Program-made: the position numbers and the translations under genes
Assembly (NCBI GenBank): GCA_026122225.1
Contig: JANEZZ010001873.1
Span: 1 to 64,000 of the forward strand
DNA from: Heloderma charlesbogerti
Taxonomy: Eukaryota; Chordata; Lepidosauria; Squamata; Helodermatidae
DNA length: 64,000 nt
Reading direction: 5' to 3'
In this document: one piece after another, positions 55,990 through 64,000 of the stretch
Numbering within the stretch: the first letter of the stretch is position 1
Layout: each line of letters opens with the position of its first letter
Notes under the pieces: model-generated
Told to the model about the DNA's origin: nothing
Seen by the model: the letters and a program-made list of their open reading frames with translations, nothing else
Databases searched by the model: none

Positions 55990-56904
55990 TAGCTGAGAAA
56001 CACTGTTTTATGGTCTCATTGGGCAGAACATTGGTTATTATAGTCATAAAGACATGAGAGCTAGCGTCATGCTGTGGCCAAGAGTATGATCCAGGAAGAC
56101 TCTGGATCAAATCTCCTCAGCTATGAACTCACTAAGTAGGTAAGCCACTGCCCACCCAGCTTCAAGCTCTGCATTTTTCAGTATGAGATAATACAGACCT
56201 ATCTCAGGATTGTTGTAAGGATTACTGTGAGACAGTGCTTGGGAAATGCTTTGGACGGACACACACACAAAGTTTTATAATCAGGGTGATAGGGCATTGC
56301 AAAGAGAAACACTATATGATTTTCCCCTGCCAGTACTACCACAATACCCACAATCTGATCCAGAGTTTGGGCCTTTTTTTTCCCCCTGCATCTTCCAGCA
56401 CTTTAATGTTTGGGAGCTACAGAACACATCTTTCCAAATGAACACAAGCCATTCCCCAAGGGTAACATTCAGCAGAAAGATGTCTTTCCCCATCACTCTA
56501 AGATTTTCCCCAGGAGGATCCAAATCTTTTTCAGAGGATACAAAAGAGTCTAATAAAAACAACTGATGAAAAGCATTCACTTCCAGGAGGGGAGTCACAA
56601 AGGCTTTTTAAAAAGTTGAAAAACCACTGCCTTATTTCTATTTAAAAATAGATTCCAGAAAGGTAATTGCAAAGCTGCAGTGCATCTATTTTTCCAGGAT
56701 TGTTTGCTGCTCTGATTCTACCCTCCTTCCCCCTCCTCTCCTCCCCTCTCCTTTCAAACCATCTTTAAAGCATTACCAGTGAATAGATTATTTGCTTTCA
56801 ATTCTAGCAGGTATACTCCAGGCTCACTGCAGGCATCTCATTTTAAAACTGTCTGTGACACACCATTGCAATGTTACCTTCTACTTGAGTGACAAATTCC
56901 ACTT
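55990..56904. other. Intergenic DNA, no gene seen
   Basis: No recognisable coding domain or repeat. Confidence 0.5.
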
Positions 56905-57038
56905 GGGTGCAAGGCTATGCATGTTTAGCCAGAAAAAAGTCCTACAACTCCCAGCATTCCCCAGCCAGCATGGCTAGCTGGTGGATGCTGGGAGTTGTAG
57001 GACTTTTTTTCTGTCTAAACATGCATAGCCTTGCACCC
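56905..57038. mobile_element. 134-bp near-perfect hairpin MITE
   Basis: GGGTGCAAGGCTATGCATGT and ACATGCATAGCCTTGCACCC at the ends. AAAGTCCTACAACTCCCAGC and GCTGGGAGTTGTAGGACTTT lie inward, around CAGCATGGCTAGCTGG. The 63781 copy is a second member. Outer words resemble the ends of the 85-bp family. Confidence 0.85.
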
Positions 57039-57523
57039 TTAAACATCTTTATTGGGAGAGCATGCACACATATAACTTCACATGCAACCCCTTCCAAAGC
57101 CTGAACACAGAAGTTACCCTCCAGTTCCAGGAGGCAGTTTAAAATAGATCAGGGCCAAACAGAAACATCATGAAACAGTATCAGAGAGGTTATCTTAAAA
57201 TATACAGTATGAGGGCCCCATGTGGCAAAAGCTAAAGAGCAGAGACATTTTGTTTTTTATTTTATCTTTTTAAGAACAAGACACATGGCACGGATGGTTC
57301 AGTCTCACGACGTGAACCATAGAGAAGGAAGGAGAGTTAGAAACGGGACAAAATTGCTGTTTAGGTTTGGTGAGATGCTGACAACAGCGATTTTTTAACA
57401 GAAAGAGCAAAGGTCCTTTACTGCCCTCACCTGGAATAAATGAAACCAGCAAAGGACAGTTAGTTGGTTAGATGAAAAAATGAAGACAACTATAAAAACC
57501 CATTAACAGAGATGTATCCATGG

Positions 57524-57612
57524 GAAAGGGCTGTAGTTCAGTGGCAGAGCACATGTTTTGTATACTGATGGTCCAAGCTCAATCTGTAGCATCTCCAGGG
57601 AGAGCTGGAAAA
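57524..57612 (+). mobile_element. tRNA-derived SINE head, diverged
   Basis: GGGCTGTAGTTCAGTGGCAG, AGCACATGTTTTGTATACTG and AAGCTCAATCTGTAGCATCTC keep the layout of the 37138 SINE head. The body is cut off after GAGAGCTGGAAAAACG. Followed at 57640-57720 by half of the palindromic repeat seen at 24019. Confidence 0.65.
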
Positions 57613-57720
57613 ACGCCCCTATCTGAAGAGCAGGGGTGGGCAACAGGTGGCCCTCCAGATCTTTTGGCCTACAAGTCCCATCATCCCTCACCATTGGCTA
57701 TGCCTATACAGGCAGTCTCC

Positions 57721-58593
57721 AAGGCCACTTCACAATGCCTCGCTTTGAAGAAGGACCCCTCAAAGCATGGCATTCAGGGCGGCTCTCCAGAGAAGGCAAC
57801 CCGATCTCTCATTCAGGCAGGTGGTGGTGACTATAGTGGGGAGAGTGGTAGCGTGCCATGTCCTCCCTCCTCAAGTGGTGGGACATCTTGCACTGCCACC
57901 GTCAAGGATATAGAAATGATGGTGGTTGATACTACCAAGACAACTAGCAGTAACTAGTGATGCTGCCATAATTAGTCTGCTCAGGCAAAACCCATGCATT
58001 TATAATGCTCACCTTTGTCGTGTGCCTGGATCGCTATCTTACGGATTTGTTATTAATTTTGTAATTGACTGCAAACTTCAGGGCAGGTACAGTCTGCATC
58101 TAAACTACACCATTTCTGCGCATGCACTGACTTGGTTGGCTTAACCCTTTTCTTTCTTAAGGAAATGTGATAATGTCACTCTAATCCTTTAGTGAAAGGA
58201 CTTTTTTTTTTTAGCTTGATAAGTAAAGGTGTGCTTTAGTGGGTGCTGGTGGGTGGCACTGGAGTCTTTCTGTGAGAGGGTATGGAGAAACACCCTATCT
58301 TACTGGGGCAATCCCTCCTCGCCACCAGTTGTGGAGAATCACACCACACCACTGGGCAATCCCTCCCTTCACTTCCACTGCCATCATAAATCTACACCCA
58401 TTTATTTGATATGCCCCTGTTTCCTAAGGTACCTGGTCATTAGGCATGAGACAAACAGATCAGATGTACAAAGAAAGTAAGGAAAGATATATATAGTATT
58501 TTATTTAAAAGAAATAAAAAAGAAATATTATTTAAGATTGCTGGTACTTTATGAATAAGGTTTCTGTATTGTTACTTTGAAAAGAGGGCTTCT
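57721..58593. other. Intergenic DNA, no gene seen
   Basis: A 145-codon frame at 57520-57957 crosses the SINE and a Gly/Ser-rich stretch; no domain recognised. Confidence 0.4.
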
Positions 58594-59320
58594 CTGTTGT
58601 TACTGTTAGCACCAGCCAGGTATTAGAAGTCCCAGTTCCTAATCCTAACTAAACTTAAGCCAATTCCCCTATCAAGCTCCACCCCAGTTAATTCACAGAC
58701 TAACAATATAGGCTTGATAAGCAGTCTTCTCTCTGGTAAGTTTGACAACAGACTGGAAGCTTTAAGGTTGTTCACCAGGGTTCCCCTGAAGTCTTCAATT
58801 TGGTCCAGCAGCTGCTCTGTCTTTTCATACCACCACCACCAGCTGACACTCAGGCTTCAGCTCTTTCATCTAAAGGCTGCTCCAGGAGTCTTCCTCTCCT
58901 AAGTAATAGGCCTTCTTCAGCTTCTGCCTCACATGATTTTTAGCAGTCAGATTGGCTTCCTGGTCTTGCAGCTGCTCTTCTTCCTGGCTGATGTCTTCCT
59001 CAGGTTCCCGAGCTTCTCACAAAGCCACCTCCTGAAGAACTCTCTCTGACATGCTCTTCTTGACAGGCTCTCCAGACAAAGTCCTCCCAGATGCTTCCCA
59101 ACAGCTCCTTATATTTGCCCCTGGCAGAACCCAAGCTTTTGGGTGGCCCACATTCCACCACATTCCATCTCACCATCTCTGTTCAAATTCAGGACCAATA
59201 GGCATCTTTAGAATATTCAGTTTTCTCCAATCAGATTGTATCAATTTCAATCCAACCTTCCTATGCATAAGACAGAAGCTTGGCCTCATAGTCGCCCCTC
59301 AATAGTAACAGCAACAGCCA
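58594..59320 (-). repeat. Possible solo LTR-like block
   Basis: On - it would run from TGTTGCTGTTACTATTGAGG to GCTAACAGTAACA (TG...CA ends) with a TATA-like AAATATAAGGAGC inside. I see no matching flanking duplication and no internal retroviral genes, so this is a weak suggestion; an unidentified interspersed repeat is as likely. Confidence 0.25.
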
Positions 59321-60022
59321 CTCCACCAGCATACCATATTTACAAGGTATCTCTTCTATGGCACAAGCCTCAGGTAAAAGACATACGTTTTCCGTTTCTG
59401 CTGTCAACCCCTTCAGTCACTGAAACACAATATAATAGTTAAACTTTTACCTCAATTTTACCTCAGTTTCTTCACAGGGGGATACTGAAAAGGGAATCCA
59501 AGTACGAGGTGGTCTCCATGACATGGTGCAAGCTGGTGCGGTTGGCTGGCAAGGTGGAGTGCTGGGCTTCAGTAGATGTAGTTTGGATGTAGGGAATAAC
59601 AAATTCACTTGGGGTAAGTTCACCCATCACTAGTAGTAACTGGGCTAGGTAGTGCACTCCATGACAGAGAGTAAAAATTTTTTTCCCAAACACTCAGGTG
59701 CTCTTCAGACACTGTCCTGAATGACTTTTCTGCAAATCAAATGCTGTGACTGAGGGATCCATGTGAACAACAGGACTACATGTGCAGAGCTGATCATAGG
59801 TCCTACATGGTTGTGTCGTTCACATGCAGAGTCTTCAGCCATGTAGCTACACGTGGGAGCCCCATCTAAATGATACCTAAGACAAGCCAGCATGTTGGCT
59901 ACAGCTTTCCAACATACACACACAAATCAGCCATGCAGAACCCACTTAAAGGGTTCCAACTCCAAAGACTGGGTTATTAATAGCATGATTATTTTAGAGT
60001 CAATCACACTTCCAGTCTGATC
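59321..60022. other. Intergenic DNA, no gene seen
   Basis: No recognisable gene or repeat. Confidence 0.5.
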
Positions 60023-60024
60023 TT

Positions 60025-60640
60025 GTTGTTGTTCAGTCGTTAAGTCATGTCCGACTCTTCATGACCGCATGGACCATAGTATGCCAGGCCTTCCTGTCCT
60101 CCGCTCTCTCCCGGAGTGTGCTCAAGTTCATATTCATTGCATCAGTGATGCTATCTAGCCATCTCATCCTCTGCCGTCCCCTTCTCCTTTTGCCTTCAAT
60201 CTTTCCCAGCATCAGGGTCTTTTCCAGGGAGTTTTCTCTTCACATTAGGTGGCCAAAATATTTGAGCTTCAGCTTCAGTATCTGTCCTTCCAATGAGCAG
60301 TCAGCGTTGATTTCCTTTAGGATGGACTGATTTGACCTCCTTGCAGTCCAGGGGACTCGTAAGAGTCTTCTCCAGCACCACAGTTCAAAAGCATCAATTC
60401 TTCGGCTCTCAGCCTTCCTTATAGTCCAGCTCTCACAGCCATACGTTACTACTGGGAAAACCATAGCTTTGATTAGACGAACCTTTGTCGGCAAGGTGAT
60501 GTCTCTGCTTCTGACTATGCTGTCTAGGTTTACCATAGCTTTCCTCCCAAGGAGCAAGCGTCTTTTAATTTCATGGCTACAGTCACTGTCTGCGGTGATC
60601 TTGGAGCCCAAGAAAGTAAAAGTCTGATCTTACAAATTAG
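60025..60640 (-). mobile_element. BovB LINE 3' fragment with RT C-terminal remnant
   Basis: The 3' end (plus strand GTTGTTCAGTCGTTAAGTCA, TGTCCGACTCTTCATGACCG) is the BovB tail. The - strand frame 60611-60240 encodes the region after the RT palm: GSKITADSDCSHEIKRRLLL, VFPVVTYGCESWTIRKAESR, AFELWCWRRLLRVPWTARRS. This is the part deleted from 38425..40420. 5'-truncated; no start. Confidence 0.9.
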
Positions 60641-60738
60641 CTAAAGATGTACATGCAACTAGCATCGTGGTAATTAAAGCATGATCCAATGTTTCGAAAA
60701 ACTGAATGAACAACCTTTGACTAACATTGCTCTAGACT

Positions 60739-61059
60739 AACAGTGGGGAACCTTCTTTGGCCAAATTCAGTTTCAGAGAAGCTCTTGGAGGCTGCATTCC
60801 AGTGGTGGGCAGGGCCAAAGGCAAAAGGGGTGAGGCAAAAAATGCCAGCATATTGTAGCTTAAAGCTCTTACTGCCAGTACCTAAACCTTAGGAGAGGAA
60901 TTTCAACCTTTTAGAATGGGGAAAACTGCATAAAAGCCAGGAAATCACCAAATAATTGGTGGTTGGGGGAGGGGGTGGGTCCAGGGAAATGGGGTGTAGC
61001 CATCTGGGGAACCTGGGAGGACCGGATTTGGTTCCCAGGCCTGAGGTTCCCCACTCTGG
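60739..61059. mobile_element. hAT-like MITE, AGTGGGGAACC ends
   Basis: Ends AACAGTGGGGAACCTTC and GAGGTTCCCCACTCTGG are inverted. Flanks TCTAGACT (60731-60738) and TCTAGACA (61060-61067) match at 7 of 8, a hAT-size duplication. The 321 bp interior is non-coding. Confidence 0.7.
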
Positions 61060-61164
61060 TCTAGACATTCTGTGGAATGGGACTGAAAGGTCCCTGGCCC
61101 CAAAAGGTGCAATGTCAGCAGCTGGTGGGACAGGACATGATGAGGAGTCATTCTATTAGATATT

Positions 61165-61440
61165 CAGAACCAATTTGTTTATTATTTATTTAACTGATAA
61201 ATTAGTATCTCACCTTTCCACCAAATGATCCTCAAGGCAATTAACAGGAGTAAAATTCAAGCACAGTAAAATACAGTAAAAAAAAAAAGTAATACAATAA
61301 AAGTAAAACAACAACAACAATATAAAAACAAGGCAGGTAAAACGAATCAATGAAACCTGCTAAAAGCAACCAGGTAGACCAACAGCACCATATTTACAAG
61401 AGCCATAACAAATCAGCTTATTGGCCAAAGGCCTAAAATG
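61165..61440 (-). mobile_element. LINE 3' tail remnant
   Basis: TTTATTATTTATTTAACTG, TCACCTTTCCACCAAATGATC and AAGGCAATTAACA, then A/C-rich DNA: the reverse of a LINE 3' UTR. Non-coding. Confidence 0.45.
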
Positions 61441-62610
61441 AGAGATGGCACCAGATGGTGCTGAAGCAAACACTTCCTATACATTCTCCCTCCTACTGAT
61501 TCTCCTCTCCATTCCCTTTAGCTCTGATATAAAATAAAATGTGTTTCCCTAACCCTTTGCCTCTTCCCCTCACTTCCTCCCTCCATCATTTTTCACTTTA
61601 AAATGGAGAAAGACTTAAGAATTCTTTATTCCCATTTGCCCCATATGGTATCAAATGACTCATGGAAAGATGATTAACACGGTGAAGTAGTATCATGTAT
61701 ATGCATTCCTGACAGACATTATCCAGCCTTTCATGGACAACGTCCTCTCTAGGTGGTTGTGAACTTGGCTGAAAAACCAGACTTGTGATTAAGGAAGTAA
61801 CTTCTTTTAAATATTTTGATTCAGATCTGTGACACCATATTCAAAGGACCTCATTATATAGACACTCAGTGGAACACAAATTTATAGTGAAGGTTGCTAT
61901 GCCTTTATCCTCATCTGCACACTTTACAATAGATCTTTTCTCAATCATCCCCATTTGGAAGTGATATAGAACCTTACTTCTTACTTACTTACTTTAAGTT
62001 ACTTCTTAAAGCTCCTTGCATGAAGCTTTCAGTTCAGTGAATGAAACCTTGACTCTGAAGTATTCTTGGATGGGAAGTGAAACAGTTTTTATCTCATCTG
62101 CTACTTACACTTATTACTTAGGTCTTTTGAAGTCTCCAGCTTCTCTGGGTAGACTATAAATCTCTGAATAAACATCTATATTATTGGGGAGGTTAAACTT
62201 CTGAAGAAACAGTGTGCAGTGAAGTGATTTTTCTCCTTTCACATCAACAGAAAACATCTTTGTTAGAGATGCTGATGTAGTATTTCAAAGTCCTCGGTCC
62301 TGTATCTGTAACATTGGAAGTTTAAGTGAAAGATATAACAGAAATTAGATACAGTCATGTTGCTGCAGCAGTTCCACAGGTTTTGATTTGTTTTATCTGT
62401 TTTTAAAGCACAACAGTGTGAATGGCACTCGTAGAACTCAATATCATCATCAGATCCATTAATTCTTTGGAATCTCATGTGCAGCACCTGCAATCCACCT
62501 GCATAAACTGTTTCGAACTTCCACATTTAAAAGTACCATGAAGGTGAAACTTCTCATTCTACAACTCCCATTCCAGACAGAATCAAACTAATGAGAAAAG
62601 AAGAGGGTAT
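61441..62610. other. Intergenic DNA, no gene seen
   Basis: No recognisable gene or repeat. Confidence 0.5.
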
Positions 62611-63580
62611 TAGGGCTGTGCACCCCTTTGGCCCAAAGCCTGAGTTCCGAGTCAAAGCGGGGTGCTTCGGGCCACTTCAGGCTGCCTCTGAGTCAAGGCG
62701 GAGGGGGTATGAAGCAGCCTGAAATGAATAGGGTCACTCTGAAGCATTTCAGTGTGCTTTGGTGTGATCCAGAGACCCAGCTGCCACTCTGCCGCCCAGA
62801 CCCCAGCTGGTCTGGACAGCTGGTCTTGTCCTCTGGACAAGCGTTGGCAGCCATATTGTTGTTCTGGAGCGCAGTAGCAATTTTTAAAATGTATTGGGAG
62901 TCACCATTTTAAAAAATGGCTCCCCCCAATTCCCCAGAACAGTAAGACGGCTGCCACCACATGTCCAGAGGGCCCAGGAGCTGGTGGAGGCAGAGGCACA
63001 CCCGGTGGCACCGGCGGCGGCCCACCCTCATTGCAAGTTGCCACCACTGGCCTGACTCAAGCCTTCACAGGCTCCTCACAAGCAAGGAACTCATGAAGGC
63101 TTGAGCACAGGCAGGAGTCATCCTCCAACCGGGCGCCCTCCCCTCCTTGCAGGGAAGGGAGAGAGCACAGTTGGCGGGCGACTACTGCCTGTCGCCTGAC
63201 TCAAGCCTTCACAGGCTCCTCGCGAGCAAGGAACTAATGAAGGCTTGAGCAGAGGCAGGAGTCGTCCTCCAACTGGGTGCCCTTCCGTCCTTGCAAAGGA
63301 AAGGAGAGGGTGCAGTTGAAGGGCAGCTCCTGCCCTCGTGCCTGTCCAGTCTGCATGGTCTCCTTCTATGCAAGGAAGGAGGCTGTGCAGGCTTGACAGG
63401 TGGCTGGTGCCTCCCACCAGTCACCTGTTCTTCCTTCCTTGCAAAGAGGGCAGAACAGGTGGTTGGCGGACTGTGACAGACACACCAAGCAGCCCTGAAT
63501 CAGCCTGAGCCAAATCGGGCCCACCTCAGAAGCCCAGAAGCAGCATCTGAGTCAGATCAGGGGGTCCATGCACAGCCCTA
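62611..63580. mobile_element. Non-autonomous hAT-type element, TAGGGCTGTGCA family
   Basis: Ends TAGGGCTGTGCACCCC and CCATGCACAGCCCTA are inverted. The GC-rich interior includes a direct duplication near 63050-63100 and 63185-63260 (GACTCAAGCCTTCACAGGCT, AGCAAGGAACTAATGAAGGC). The frames of 94-99 codons are GC-rich chance frames. The 8-bp flanks do not match cleanly. Confidence 0.7.
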
Positions 63581-63675
63581 GTATTGATTCCATTAGCAAA
63601 TTGAATCCACAAATCATTTAATTTGAATTAAATTGAATCTATAAACCATTCATTTAATGCTTGGATTTAAGGCAA

Positions 63676-63760
63676 TTTAGGCTGCAATCCTATACACAGT
63701 TACCTGGGAGTAAATCCCAGTGAACCTAGTGGGGATTAAACATGTACAGGATTGCACTGC
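63676..63760. repeat. Short palindromic MITE-like repeat (85-bp family)
   Basis: CTGCAATCCTATACACAGTT, CTGGGAGTAAATCCCAGTGA and GTACAGGATTGCACTGCC, inverted arms as elsewhere. Confidence 0.75.
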
Positions 63761-63780
63761 CAGTGATATTCAGTTGTCTA

Positions 63781-63897
63781 AGGGTGCAATCCTATGCATG
63801 TTTAAGCAGAAGAAAGTCCTACCATGCCCAGCATGGCTGGCTGGGGAATGCTGGGAGTTGTAGGACTTTTTTTTTCGGTCTAAACATGCATAGATTG
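63781..63897. mobile_element. Hairpin MITE, second copy of the 56905 family
   Basis: GGGTGCAATCCTATGCATGT and ACATGCATAGATTGTG at the ends; AAAGTCCTACCATGCCCAGC and GCTGGGAGTTGTAGGACTTT inward. Confidence 0.8.
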
Positions 63898-64000
63898 TGT
63901 CTTAAATCTCATACTAGATATTTCACTAAGATACTTGTGCCAGTTCACTTTTTTTAATTGACCTGAATAGCCCAATCCTAATACAGCATAAGCTGCTTTA

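Noticed and set aside
62611..62618. An 8-bp target duplication around the 62611..63580 element
   Set aside because: The flanks GAGGGTAT and GTATTGAT share only GTAT at shifted positions, so I do not claim a duplication.

Overview
The window is eukaryotic nuclear DNA from a squamate reptile, most likely a lizard. The evidence is the repeat content: BovB (RTE) LINE copies, a Sauria-type tRNA SINE with a BovB-like tail, a reptilian CR1 LINE with its short ATTCTATG-type 3' repeats, L2-like LINE tails, and very many short palindromic DNA transposons. I found no host protein-coding exon. Almost every long open frame is either a transposon gene or a chance frame in a microsatellite.

Layout. 1-22 kb: AT-rich intergenic DNA with microsatellites, a SINE split by a 1.6 kb non-autonomous hAT element, L2-like LINE pieces, a 1 kb palindrome carrying two inverted 5S rRNA-like segments, a PIF/Harbinger-like MITE and an 857 bp hAT MITE. 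22.4-31.8 kb: one large hAT-type transposon (22386..31814) with an exact 8-bp target duplication. It carries two convergent spliced genes, a BED-finger hAT transposase on + and a Myb/SANT-like protein on -. Both are damaged in this copy. 31.8-38.4 kb: unique DNA with MITEs and tRNA SINEs. 38.4-43.5 kb: a BovB LINE abutting a near-complete CR1 LINE, both on -. 43.5-48.6 kb: decayed CR1 and L2 pieces and further MITEs. 48.65-50.58 kb: an L1-related, ORF1-only (HAL1-like) retroelement with a 17-bp target duplication. 50.6-64 kb: a Sauria SINE, hairpin elements, CR1, BovB and L2 remnants, and a last large hAT MITE.

How the parts relate. The 9.4 kb hAT element, the 857 bp MITE at 19.0 kb and the 436 bp MITE nested in the Myb gene all begin TAGGGATG. 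The two MITEs share GATAGGCTACGT palindromes, and the 857 bp MITE shares the motif CTACGTAAATATTT with the subterminal region of the large element. The simplest reading is one autonomous two-gene element and its dependents. Removing the nested MITE and one copy of its target site makes the Myb exon frame and splice phase fit exactly. A second hAT group begins TAGGGCTGTGCA and has four copies. All functional statements are read from sequence patterns; no database search was possible.
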